From: CAZKCK01 sp964552325 | Lineage (GTDB): Bacteria; Bacteroidota; Bacteroidia; Bacteroidales; TTA-H9 | Assembly: GCA_964552325.1 (NCBI GenBank) | Contig: CAZKHA010000060.1 | Coordinates: 1-18,865, forward strand | DNA length: 18,865 nt | Direction of reading: 5' to 3' | Shown: one piece after another, positions 1-7,232 of the stretch | Numbering within the stretch: position 1 is the stretch's first letter | How the letters are laid out: each line of letters starts with the position of its first letter | Translations under genes and position numbers: made by a program | The notes under the pieces: model-generated | What the model was told of the DNA's origin: nothing | Database searches by the model: none | What the model saw: only the letters and a program-made list of their open reading frames with translations

Positions 1-195
1 GAAGAAACTGGAAAAGTTTCAGATGTAAAAGTGCTAAGGGGTTTTGACTTGTCGTGCGACGAAAGTGCATTGAACGCGGTTAAATCCATGCCGAATTGGA
101 ATCCTGGAACACAGCGTGGGGAAGCCGTAAAGGTGCAATTTAACATTCCCGTTAAGTTTAAACTCGATAAAGAGGCTAAAGGGCCAAAAAAGTAA
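1..195 (+). CDS. TonB-family energy transducer, C-terminal fragment (5' end outside window)
   Basis: The first 64 codons are open from base 1 to a TAA at 193-195. The peptide reads as the end of a TonB C-terminal domain: a valine/lysine-rich strand (KVSDVKVLRGF), then SCDESALNAVKSMPNWNPG, then a beta strand ending in VQFNIPVKFKL. The pattern 'C-[DE]-x-x-A-[LI]-x-x-[VI]-x-x-M-P-x-W-x-P-G' is characteristic of this family in Bacteroidota. TonB proteins sit in the inner membrane with ExbB/ExbD and transmit proton-motive force to TonB-dependent outer-membrane transporters, such as the SusC protein encoded nearby. The N-terminal anchor and any fused peptidase (BlaR1/M56-type) or other domain lie left of the window, so the full architecture is unknown. 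A hairpin terminator follows at 216-256. Confidence 0.85.
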   Translation, partial: EETGKVSDVKVLRGFDLSCDESALNAVKSMPNWNPGTQRGEAVKVQFNIPVKFKLDKEAKGPKK

Positions 196-215
196 AATTG
201 CTTTAACTTCCTAAT

Positions 216-256
216 ATGCCTGGTGTATTGCTGTGTGGTATGCCGGGCATTGTTTT
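216..256 (+). terminator. Probable rho-independent terminator after the tonB-like gene
   Basis: ATGCCTGG at 216-223 can pair with CCGGGCAT at 243-250 (8 bp, one G.U pair). It is followed directly by TGTTTT. The loop is long (19 nt), but the tail and the position 20 bp past a stop codon fit an intrinsic terminator. A shorter hairpin within 240-250 (ATGCC-G-GGCAT) competes with it. Confidence 0.5.
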
Positions 257-307
257 AACCATGATATTAAAGGCTTGACATAACAAATACCAACTAATAC
301 AGAACCA

Positions 308-808
308 ATGAAGAATACAATTCTACTAACAGTTGTAGTAGCAGTTTTAACGGGTTGTAGTTTGGTAAAGAAAGCACCAGTAAATCTGACAGATACAGAC
401 GGTAAACGCACGGGCCATTGGGTATCGTATTGGAACGATACACTAAAAATAAAAATGTACGATGGCTATTATGCCAACGACAGGGAGGTTGGAACCTGTA
501 CATATTACCATCCAAATGGGAAACCTAGCGTACGATTTAAATATGGCAAAAACCGGATTAAAGTTACCTTTAGCGATTCCGATGGCAAACCGATTCAAAA
601 AGGATATTCGAGGATTGTTTATACCACCGATTCAATTGCTTATTATTACCATGGCATTTGGAAGTTTTACGAGAATGGGAAATTGCAAAAGGTATCGCGC
701 TATGAACACAGTCATGAAACTTATTTACTGAAAGAAAGACAACAAGATGGCAAAATGAAACGCTACCGCCCAGCGAAAAAAATTGAAGCCGTGATAGAGA
801 AAAAATAG
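308..808 (+). CDS. Small lipoprotein with MORN-like (YwqK-type) repeats
   Basis: This 166-residue protein has a short hydrophobic signal ending in the lipobox LTGC (Cys17), so it is probably a membrane-anchored lipoprotein facing the periplasm or surface. The mature part carries repeated MORN-variant motifs with the G-x-W/x-x-Y-[YF]-x-N-G-K pattern: DGKRTGHWVSYW (about 32-43), DGYYANDREVGTCTYYHPNGK (about 52-72) and YYYHGIWKFYENGKLQK (about 112-128). Proteins of this kind are often labelled 'YwqK family antitoxin', but that name does not establish a role. No toxin-like partner is visible next to it. The C-terminus is lysine-rich. The ATG at 308 is preferred because it gives a canonical lipoprotein signal. 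It is separated from the upstream gene by a terminator and from susE by a convergent terminator, so it is probably monocistronic. The function is unknown. Confidence 0.8.
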   Translation: MKNTILLTVVVAVLTGCSLVKKAPVNLTDTDGKRTGHWVSYWNDTLKIKMYDGYYANDREVGTCTYYHPNGKPSVRFKYGKNRIKVTFSDSDGKPIQKGYSRIVYTTDSIAYYYHGIWKFYENGKLQKVSRYEHSHETYLLKERQQDGKMKRYRPAKKIEAVIEKK

Positions 809-897
809 CTTATGCGAATTGTCTTCAATTATATTCCGAAGCAACGAAAGATCTATCGCCAACTATAATATGCGCTAAATCATTGCCTTGCCACAAT

Positions 898-933
898 AAA
901 AAAGCCTCCCTGAAAATCAAGGAGGCTTTTATT
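898..933. terminator. Bidirectional rho-independent terminator between the lipoprotein gene and susE
   Basis: AAAAGCCTCC (900-909) and GGAGGCTTTT (921-930) form a perfect 10-bp inverted repeat with an 11-nt loop. Runs of A on the left and T on the right supply a U-tract in either direction. It lies between two convergent genes (stops at 808 and 947) and can end both transcripts, including the long susCDE mRNA. Confidence 0.9.
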
Positions 934-946
934 TTGCAAAATCAAT

Positions 947-2035
947 TTACTTCTTTGAAATGAATTGATAACCTGGTTCAGGAGTATCAAACTTCAAGAT
1001 GAAAGTAATGGTGCCTCCCGCAGGAATGGGTATATCCTTACCACCGGGTACTAAGAATCCATCATCTGGATCTTTTGCGCCAAGGTTAATATCCCAAGCA
1101 TCGTTGGCTCTAAATTTAAACCTTTGGTTATCGGCAGCTGGAATGTCAGCAACAGTGGCAGAGAAATAATGATTATCAAAATCATACACCATGTCAATAT
1201 CGCTTGACCAACTGAGCCATTCACCTATAACGCCCCAACTCTCAACTTCATAAGTCCAGGTTAGATTATTGATGTCAACGCTCACTTTGTATGTTCCGGG
1301 TCCAGGTACAGAAAGGTTACCAGCATTATTGTCAGTGCTTAAAATGCCTTCGCCAACTCCTGCGCCATAATTTGTTCCATCCCAATTAGGTGCAGATGTA
1401 AACTTAAAGTTAAAGTCGGTAGCATCGCTTGCAATCATGAAATAACCGTTATAAACGCCGTCATTGTCAAAATCATAAATCATGGGCGCTCCACCTGGGT
1501 TCCAACCTTGATATGCACCGGGTACATAAAGTTTTGGATACTCAACAGTTCCGCCACTTTCTTTATACGTTGTAACAGTAATGGTAACGGCTTCAGAATA
1601 CACGTCGGTATATCCAGAAGCATCGTTAATGAAAGCATGAACACGCAATTGAACATTTTTTGCTGTATCAGGATTGATGCCGAAAGCGATCAATTTAACA
1701 TTCATAGCAGAATCAGTAAGCTCAAACATAGCCTCAGTAGAAGAAACCAAGTCGATAGGGCTTGCGAAATTGTTGCCTTCCATATCCAATTGCAGGATAT
1801 ATTTGGTGTTCTCGAGGTTTTTCAGGTTGTATTCTGCGGGATTCCATTTAAAGCTAGGGAACATGGTTTCAGCAGAATCTTGCAGAAGAACAACTACCAG
1901 GCCATTGGCAGGAGAGGTAATTACTGGTTTTGTGGTAAGCGACATGTCCAAAACTGGATCTTTTTCTTCGCTTGAGCATGAAACCAAGAAGGTTACCCCA
2001 ATAATGGCTGTTAAGATAAAAAGAAGCTTTTTCAT
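947..2035 (-). CDS. susE: SusE/SusF-family outer-membrane glycan-binding lipoprotein
   Basis: Third gene of the susCDE operon. The start is placed at the ATG ending at 2035 (362 aa) because the frame opens upstream only with a TTG three codons earlier. The N-terminus is a lipoprotein signal with lipobox LVSC (Cys20), followed by an acidic SSEEKDP tract typical of surface-exported Bacteroidota lipoproteins. Residues of about 28-160 resemble the SusE N-terminal Ig-like domain (TTKPVITSPANGLVVVL). The rest contains two carbohydrate-binding-like modules: one beginning YVPGAYQGWNPGG with YDFDNDGVYNGYF, and a second with GEWLSWSSDIDMVYDFDNHYFSATV. The Trp/Tyr-rich faces are what this family uses to bind sugars. 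In characterised systems SusE sits on the cell surface, enhances glycan capture and is not essential for transport. It starts 20 bp after the susD stop and ends before a strong terminator. Assignment to the family is firm; the ligand is not known. Confidence 0.88.
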   Translation of the reverse strand: MKKLLFILTAIIGVTFLVSCSSEEKDPVLDMSLTTKPVITSPANGLVVVLLQDSAETMFPSFKWNPAEYNLKNLENTKYILQLDMEGNNFASPIDLVSSTEAMFELTDSAMNVKLIAFGINPDTAKNVQLRVHAFINDASGYTDVYSEAVTITVTTYKESGGTVEYPKLYVPGAYQGWNPGGAPMIYDFDNDGVYNGYFMIASDATDFNFKFTSAPNWDGTNYGAGVGEGILSTDNNAGNLSVPGPGTYKVSVDINNLTWTYEVESWGVIGEWLSWSSDIDMVYDFDNHYFSATVADIPAADNQRFKFRANDAWDINLGAKDPDDGFLVPGGKDIPIPAGGTITFILKFDTPEPGYQFISKK

Positions 2036-2055
2036 ATTTTTCAACGAATTAAAGA

Positions 2056-3645
2056 TTAGTAACCAGTGTTTTGTTTAAGATTTGGATTGGCATTAACATC
2101 GGCTGATGGAATAGGGAAAATATTGTAAATGTCGGAGGTAGAAGCACCACCAGCAACTTTACCTTTCCAAGGCCACAAATAACTGCCACCTGTAAATTTA
2201 CCAAAGCGTATTAAGTCAGTTCTACGATGGCCTTCCCAGTATAGTTCACGGGCACGTTCATCGAGGATGAAATCTTCGGTTAATTCACCTGAAGTAATAT
2301 TTCCCGAAGCATTACCATAAGCACGAGCACGAATAAGGTTCACGTAATTTAGCGCATCGCCAGCATTGCCATTACCACCGCGTAAGGTAGCTTCGGCATA
2401 CATTAAGTAAACATCAGCCAAACGGAACATAGGGAAATCGGTATCAGGGAAGGTGGCATTGCTGCCGATATTTCCACTGCGATTTACATTACGGAACTTC
2501 TTTATGGCATAGCCATCGGTAAAGTTGGCCATATCAACAATCTCAAGGTTTTGACCATCGGTATAGAATTGTGCACGTTTATCGGTGGCGCCAGTGATAT
2601 CCTCAAACTTATTAACGAATGCACTGGTGGTACGTAAACCGCCCCAGCCGCCATCAACACCAAATTCGGCAGGAACCATGCTTCCGCCAATGGCAGCATG
2701 TACCAAGAAAGTTGTTCCGCCCCAAGTACGTGTATGCATCCCGTCAAAAGTTACCGGGAAAATCATCTCGTTGGAGCATAAATTGTTATCAGCCAAGAAT
2801 AAGTGGTTGTAAGTAGGCTCTAGCGAATAACCTGAACTAATTACGCGTGAGCAATAATCAACACATTCGTTGTATTTGCCTGTTCCGGTATAAACTTGAG
2901 CATTCAAATAAAGCTTTGCAAGTAAGGTTTGAACAGCAGCCCTATCAGCACGTCCATAGTCATTTTGCCTTGCGGCAACAATGTTCGATTCAATGGCTTT
3001 AAGCTCTGATTCGATGTAAGCAAACAAATCAGTGCGGTTAGTTTGCATTGGAAAGAATGCACCAACTTTGTCTTTTTCAGTAACAAATGGTACGTTGGCA
3101 AACAGGTCGAGTGCATGATAATAGCTTAAAGCACGCAAGAAACGAGCCTCTGCCCTGTAATTTGCAACCTCAGCTTTAAGGGCATCGCTTACACCACGTT
3201 CAGCCAATTTTTCGTCGGTAGTTTCGCGTATGTACTCGTTGCAAAGTGCAATTTGATAGAAAATACGGTAATAAAAGGCAGAAATAAACACATCGCTTGA
3301 TCCCCAAGTTTGATAATGGTAATCTTTGATGGTTTGGTCGTTCCAACCAATAACTGCCTCATCGGTAGTTAGTTCTTGATGGTACCAAAAGCCACGGAGG
3401 TATTGTCCGAAGCCTTCATCAATACCACTGATATCGGGTTGGCCAGAAGGACCTTCTTGGCCGGAAACTGACAAACCAGCATAAAGCTTTGCAAGCACTT
3501 GCTTATAGGCCGCAGGATCTTTGTAGATATTTTCAGATGTAACTTCATCTGGATCTAATGGAACAACATCCAAATCCTTAGTACATGCTGTAACAATAAA
3601 AATGAGTGCTAAAGCTAAAAGGCTTATATTAAAAAGTTTTTTCAT
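2056..3645 (-). CDS. susD: SusD/RagB-family glycan-binding outer-membrane lipoprotein
   Basis: This 529-residue lipoprotein has lipobox VTAC (Cys21) and the family hallmark N-terminus (CTKDLDVVPLDPDEVTSENIYKDP). TPR-like helical segments follow, for example the stretch around YRAEARFLRALSYYHALDLFANVPFV, which is the SusD signature for contacting SusC. The C-terminal part has the conserved RLADVYLMYAEA, YVNLIRARAYG and DERARELYWEGHRRTDLIRFGKF blocks. It ends with IFPIPSADVNANPNLKQNTGY, the usual end of the family. SusD is the lid over the SusC barrel and delivers bound oligosaccharide to it. The segment GIDEGFGQYLRGFWYHQELTTDEA resembles SusD proteins of starch/alpha-glucan loci, but ligand residues cannot be assigned by eye. 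The gene lies 24 bp after the susC stop and 20 bp before susE, so the three genes are almost certainly cotranscribed. Length is normal for the family. Confidence 0.95.
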   Translation of the reverse strand: MKKLFNISLLALALIFIVTACTKDLDVVPLDPDEVTSENIYKDPAAYKQVLAKLYAGLSVSGQEGPSGQPDISGIDEGFGQYLRGFWYHQELTTDEAVIGWNDQTIKDYHYQTWGSSDVFISAFYYRIFYQIALCNEYIRETTDEKLAERGVSDALKAEVANYRAEARFLRALSYYHALDLFANVPFVTEKDKVGAFFPMQTNRTDLFAYIESELKAIESNIVAARQNDYGRADRAAVQTLLAKLYLNAQVYTGTGKYNECVDYCSRVISSGYSLEPTYNHLFLADNNLCSNEMIFPVTFDGMHTRTWGGTTFLVHAAIGGSMVPAEFGVDGGWGGLRTTSAFVNKFEDITGATDKRAQFYTDGQNLEIVDMANFTDGYAIKKFRNVNRSGNIGSNATFPDTDFPMFRLADVYLMYAEATLRGGNGNAGDALNYVNLIRARAYGNASGNITSGELTEDFILDERARELYWEGHRRTDLIRFGKFTGGSYLWPWKGKVAGGASTSDIYNIFPIPSADVNANPNLKQNTGY

Positions 3646-3669
3646 AGCAATACAATTGTTTTAGGTTAA

Positions 3670-6669
3670 TTAAAACTGAAGATTTAGACCAAACACAAAT
3701 GCGCGTGTACGTGGATACATATTGTTATCAATACCATTTCCAATTTCAGGATCTAAACCTGTATAATCGGTAATAGTGAAGGCATTATTAACAGTAGCTG
3801 AGAGCTTTAAAGCAACCTTATCCCTGAAGAACTTCTTGAAAGTATAGGCCAAGGTAATATTATCCATTTTAAAGAAACTTGCATCTTTAATGTAATAGTC
3901 GCTTAAGTATTGAGGAACCACAAACCCTGTCTCTTCAACTTCGGTTAAGATATTAGCCAGGTAAGGACCTTCGGGACGATACAAACGCTCATAAACTGCA
4001 TTGTTCGACTTCATGTTGTCATACACATAGTTGCCAAAATTGGCACGGCCTGAAAATGCAAAATCCCAATTTTTGTAGTTGAACCTTGAAGCAATACCAA
4101 AAGTAACTTTGGCGGCTGCGTTCTTGTAATGGTACCTGTCAGCATCGGTAATTTGTCCGTCATCGTTGCGGTCAACATACATTCCTTCGATTGGTTTTCC
4201 GTTGGCATCGTAAACTTGCTCATACACAAAGAAAGAATTGGCAGGATATCCAACGCTGTGGATTTGAATAGTGTTGCCTCTGCCACCAGAGATACCACCT
4301 GTTAATACACCCAAGTAGGTTGTGTCGTCGGTAGCAGTTAGCTTTGTAATCTTATTTTCGTTGTATGAAGCGTTAAGAGAAAGTTCCCAGAACATATTTT
4401 CTTTAACAACTGGGCGACCTGTTATTGCCACTTCAAAACCTGTGTTTTCTAAATCACCTACGTTGGTAGTAATATAATTGGTTAGATTAGTACCTGCAGG
4501 TACAGGAATCCAGTTAATCAAGTCCTTGGTTTTACGTTTGTAAACCTCGAAGCTACCAAAAATACGATCCTTAGCAAAGCCAAATTCCAAGCCAGCGTTT
4601 AGGGTTGTAGTTTCTTCCCATTTAATGTTAGCGTCGTAACCCGATGGGCGAGCAGTTATAACAAATTCGTTACCGAATTGGTATGCAGCATATTCATTGC
4701 TATAAACATAAATTGGCAGATAGGGGAACAAGCCTCCGATATTCTGTTGTCCTGTAAGGCCGTATCCTAAACGTAATTTAAGTTGTGAGAAAGCTGTTGA
4801 TGATTTCATCCAAGGCTCATCAATAATTTTCCAGGCAAAAGCAGCAGCTGGGAATAAGCCCCAACGATTATCACTTGAGAAACGTGAAGAACCGTCATCC
4901 CTAAGTGTAAAGGTCAATAAATAACGATCCATCAGGGTATAGTTAAAACGACCAAAGAAAGAAACCAAATAGTTTTCGCCTTCATACAGACTTGCTGGAT
5001 TGGTTACTTTATTAATCATTGTAGCACTTGTTGTATCGTTAAAGCTGTGTGAAGAGCTCTTGGTCCAGAAACGTTGCCATGAATAACCCCCCATCAAGTC
5101 AAACTTGCTCTTAAGAGAAGCAACATCTTTAACATAATTTAGGGTGAAATCGAGGATTTCGTTTTTCTTTTCTTGATCGTAATCGCGGATGCTACCTCCA
5201 CCGTTCACTTTATCGAATGAGAAAGCAGCAAAGTAAGGGGTATAAACGGAGCCGGCTGAGGTTGAATAATCATAACCAAGGTTCAAGTTGGCACGCAATT
5301 CGGGTAAAAAGTGGAATTTATAATCGAATTGGGCATTGGCCATGTAACGTTTAACGTCAGAACGGTCATCAACCAAATCAACTAAGGCCACAGGGTTGGC
5401 GGTAGCTTGTGTAACAGGGTCGCCATTTGCTTGCAAACGAGCCCAGTAACCACCGTATGCATTTCCTTCATCATTAATAGGTTGGGTTGGGTCGCATTGT
5501 ACTGCAGCACCAATAGCGCCTTCGTTTCCAAAACGTTGTTTCATAAACGAAGCTTTTCCATTCACGTCAATCTTCAAATGTTTATCAAACAAGGTTGGGT
5601 TTACGCCAAATCCTAAGTTTGTACGTTTCATGTTATCATTCTTAAGGATACCGTTATGATCAGAGTATCCGAGTGATAAGCGATAAGGCATGGTCTTGTA
5701 GGCGCCATTGGCACTAACATAGTGATCCATTCCAATTGAGCTCTTAAGGATTTCTTTTTGCCAATCGGTGTTGGCTTCGCCCAAAAGGCTTAGTACATTA
5801 TCTTTTCCAGCATACTTTTCATTGATAACGCTCCTAAATTCATCACCCGAAAGAACGTCTAATGTTTTCGGAATTGAATAATAAGACATTGATCCTGAAT
5901 ACTCAAGATTGAAAGGTAAGCCTGATTTTGTTGAGCCACCTTGACCTTTTTTGGTAGTAATAATGATAACACCATTAGAAGCCCTTGAACCGTAAATGGC
6001 TGTAGCTGATGCATCTTTTAGTACTGTAAACGACTCAATGTCGTTAGGGTTAATGGTGGATAGGGGGTTACGTGTTCCGTCAATACCTCCGTTATCAACC
6101 GGAATACCATCGATAACAAAAAGAGGATCGTTGCTAGCAGACAAAGAAGATCCGCCACGAATACGGATGGTTGCACCAGATCCGGGGGCTCCGCTGTTAG
6201 AAGTGATTTGAACACCGGCCACCTTACCAACCAAAAGGTCGGAAGGAGATGTGATCACACCACGGTTAAAGTCTTTTGATCCAATAGCTTGCACAGAACC
6301 TGTGGCATCACCTTTTTTAACCTGACCGTAACCAATAACCACAACTTCGTTGAGGCCGGTAACGCTAGGCTTTAGGGCAATGTTTAAGTTCTGTTGGCCA
6401 GTGAGGATAATCTCTTGAGGAGTATAGCCTACAAATGAAAATACCAGGGTAGTACCCGATTTAGCAGTTAAGCTGTACTTTCCGTCAATGTCGGTAACAG
6501 TTCCCGTTGTGGTGCCTTTCACCGCAATGGAAACACCGGGTAGCGTACTACCATCCGTAGCATCTGTTACTTTCCCCGCAACTTTCACATCCTGAGCTTG
6601 TACCTGAATGGCAAATGCACAGGCAATGAAAAGAAACAAGGCTTTAAGCAATGTCAAATGTTTCTTCAT
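3670..6669 (-). CDS. susC: SusC/RagA-family TonB-dependent outer-membrane transporter
   Basis: The ATG ending at 6669 (999 aa) is chosen; the frame extends nine codons further only through a TTG and would put a charged tail in front of the signal peptide. Signal peptide MKKHLTLLKALFLF... with cleavage probably after IQVQA (about residue 25). Residues of about 28-105 are a carboxypeptidase-regulatory-like Ig domain (VAGKVTDATDGSTLPGVSIAVKG, DGKYSL, FSFVGY). The TonB-box region LNEVVVIGYG follows, and then the plug domain with RIRGGSSL...NDPLFVIDGIPVD and ESFTVLKDASATAIYGSRASNGVIIITTKKG, the SusC/RagA signature. The remainder is a long beta-barrel ending in FVFGLNLQF with a C-terminal Phe. There is no STN/secretin domain, so signalling through an anti-sigma partner is unlikely, in keeping with the divergent LacI regulator. 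SusC imports the oligosaccharide held by SusD, powered by TonB/ExbBD. First gene of the operon. Confidence 0.96.
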   Translation of the reverse strand: MKKHLTLLKALFLFIACAFAIQVQAQDVKVAGKVTDATDGSTLPGVSIAVKGTTTGTVTDIDGKYSLTAKSGTTLVFSFVGYTPQEIILTGQQNLNIALKPSVTGLNEVVVIGYGQVKKGDATGSVQAIGSKDFNRGVITSPSDLLVGKVAGVQITSNSGAPGSGATIRIRGGSSLSASNDPLFVIDGIPVDNGGIDGTRNPLSTINPNDIESFTVLKDASATAIYGSRASNGVIIITTKKGQGGSTKSGLPFNLEYSGSMSYYSIPKTLDVLSGDEFRSVINEKYAGKDNVLSLLGEANTDWQKEILKSSIGMDHYVSANGAYKTMPYRLSLGYSDHNGILKNDNMKRTNLGFGVNPTLFDKHLKIDVNGKASFMKQRFGNEGAIGAAVQCDPTQPINDEGNAYGGYWARLQANGDPVTQATANPVALVDLVDDRSDVKRYMANAQFDYKFHFLPELRANLNLGYDYSTSAGSVYTPYFAAFSFDKVNGGGSIRDYDQEKKNEILDFTLNYVKDVASLKSKFDLMGGYSWQRFWTKSSSHSFNDTTSATMINKVTNPASLYEGENYLVSFFGRFNYTLMDRYLLTFTLRDDGSSRFSSDNRWGLFPAAAFAWKIIDEPWMKSSTAFSQLKLRLGYGLTGQQNIGGLFPYLPIYVYSNEYAAYQFGNEFVITARPSGYDANIKWEETTTLNAGLEFGFAKDRIFGSFEVYKRKTKDLINWIPVPAGTNLTNYITTNVGDLENTGFEVAITGRPVVKENMFWELSLNASYNENKITKLTATDDTTYLGVLTGGISGGRGNTIQIHSVGYPANSFFVYEQVYDANGKPIEGMYVDRNDDGQITDADRYHYKNAAAKVTFGIASRFNYKNWDFAFSGRANFGNYVYDNMKSNNAVYERLYRPEGPYLANILTEVEETGFVVPQYLSDYYIKDASFFKMDNITLAYTFKKFFRDKVALKLSATVNNAFTITDYTGLDPEIGNGIDNNMYPRTRAFVFGLNLQF

Positions 6670-6700
6670 AAAACTGAATTTGATAAGGTTAAACAATTAG

Positions 6701-6708
6701 TAAATTTG
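6701..6708 (+). promoter_or_regulatory. Possible antisense promoter (-7 box TAAATTTG) reading into the susC leader
   Basis: TAAATTTG matches the Bacteroidota -7 consensus TAnnTTTG exactly, and TTTG at 6679-6682 lies 18 bp upstream, close to a -33 position. Transcription would start near 6712-6715 and run rightward, opposite to the susC leader. No gene for it lies before 7197, so any product would be a non-coding antisense RNA. This rests on motif matching only. Confidence 0.35.
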
Positions 6709-6722
6709 GTTTGTTACGTTTA

Positions 6723-6738
6723 GGATGCAACTGCATCC
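6723..6738. repeat. 16-bp palindrome GGATGCAACTGCATCC in the susC leader
   Basis: Perfect 7-bp inverted arms (GGATGCA/TGCATCC) around a 2-bp centre, 54 bp upstream of the susC ATG. The 2-nt spacer is too short for a clean RNA hairpin, which favours a DNA-binding dimer site over a terminator. It lacks the central CG of LacI-type operators. Confidence 0.6.
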
Positions 6739-6862
6739 AATATAAAGTGGGTTAGGTTCAAGTTTCGATAAATTATTATCCAACTTTTTCGGGTTGAAGA
6801 ACGAGGAGGCATACTGCCACAAAGCTTTTAGGCAAGGTTTTGTCCTTCGCTTTTTGGCGACC

Positions 6863-6870
6863 CAAATCTA
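6863..6870 (-). promoter_or_regulatory. Candidate susC promoter, -7 box TAGATTTG
   Basis: On the minus strand the box reads TAGATTTG, a perfect TAnnTTTG. A TTTG at 6890-6887 is 16 bp upstream, a little short of the usual spacing to -33. Start would be near 6857, giving a leader of about 190 nt before the susC ATG. An alternative imperfect box TAGTTGTG at 6928-6921, with TTG 22 bp upstream inside the operator pair, would place the operators over the promoter. Confidence 0.5.
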
Positions 6871-6936
6871 TAATAATTTTTCCATTCAAACACTATATTT
6901 TTAACTGATTCTTAACATTTCACAACTAATTTTTCG

Positions 6937-6961
6937 TGAAATCGGTTTCGCAATCGTTTGC
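6937..6961. promoter_or_regulatory. Two abutting LacI-family operator-like palindromes
   Basis: GAAATCGGTTTC (6938-6949) is followed with no gap by GCAATCGTTTGC (6950-6961). Each is a 12-bp palindrome with one mismatched pair and a central CG, the core architecture of LacI/CcpA-type operators. TGAAATCGGTTTCG (6937-6950) matches the known cre pattern TGWAANCGNTNWCA at every constrained position except the last base. They sit between susC and the divergent LacI-family gene, its obvious candidate binder. Confidence 0.6.
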
Positions 6962-6995
6962 ATCATATCACAATGGGAACAATCATACTCAATAA

Positions 6996-7043
6996 TTTGT
7001 AATATTATTTTAAAAGATTAGCATAGTTTATAATATTATTTTA
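6996..7043. repeat. 17-bp A/T-rich direct repeat, 31-bp period
   Basis: TTTGTAATATTATTTTA (6996-7012) and TTTATAATATTATTTTA (7027-7043) are identical at 16 of 17 positions. The 31-bp period is close to three helical turns, so two proteins bound here would lie on the same DNA face. An unusually A/T-rich stretch surrounds them. Confidence 0.6.
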
Positions 7044-7153
7044 TAACGGTGGCGATATTTTTTTTTGCCTTGAATCCAACGAGCAGGCATTTTATTAGTG
7101 CACAATAGGGCAAAGAGTTAAACCAAAGGCGAGGTGATAGCACAAATTGTTCG

Positions 7154-7161
7154 TATCTTTG
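7154..7161 (+). promoter_or_regulatory. Candidate promoter of the lacI-family gene, -7 box TATCTTTG
   Basis: A perfect TAnnTTTG box. No TTTG occurs at the usual -33 distance. The predicted start at about 7167 leaves a leader of about 65 nt to the preferred ATG at 7233, or about 30 nt to the ATG at 7197. Confidence 0.5.
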
Positions 7162-7232
7162 CTTGGTAGTACCTATTCATTGGCTTTATTGAGCCGATGC
7201 AGCTGCAAACAAATGACATTAGATTTTATAAG

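Larger units (their letters stand above)
6670..7232. promoter_or_regulatory. Divergent regulatory region between susC and the lacI-family gene
   Basis: About 560 bp with no credible ORF. Itemised separately are: -7 boxes for both genes, a possible antisense promoter in the susC leader, a pair of LacI-type operators, a long direct repeat and a palindrome. Read on the susC strand, the leader also contains small hairpins at 6847-6860 (TCGC/GCGA) and 6767-6780 (GATAA/TTATC). No known riboswitch was recognised. Confidence 0.7.

Noticed and set aside
273..300. TTGACA (275-280) with TAATAC (295-300) as a sigma70-type promoter for the lipoprotein gene
   Set aside because: The spacing is 14 bp and Bacteroidota primary sigma factors do not use the TTGACA/TATAAT pattern.
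308..808. Antitoxin of a toxin-antitoxin pair, as the YwqK family name implies
   Set aside because: The protein is a predicted lipoprotein and no adjacent toxin gene is present; the name is inherited and not evidence.
6670..6696. Nine-codon N-terminal extension of SusC from a TTG
   Set aside because: The extension puts extra residues before a normal signal peptide, and the ATG ending at 6669 gives the canonical start.
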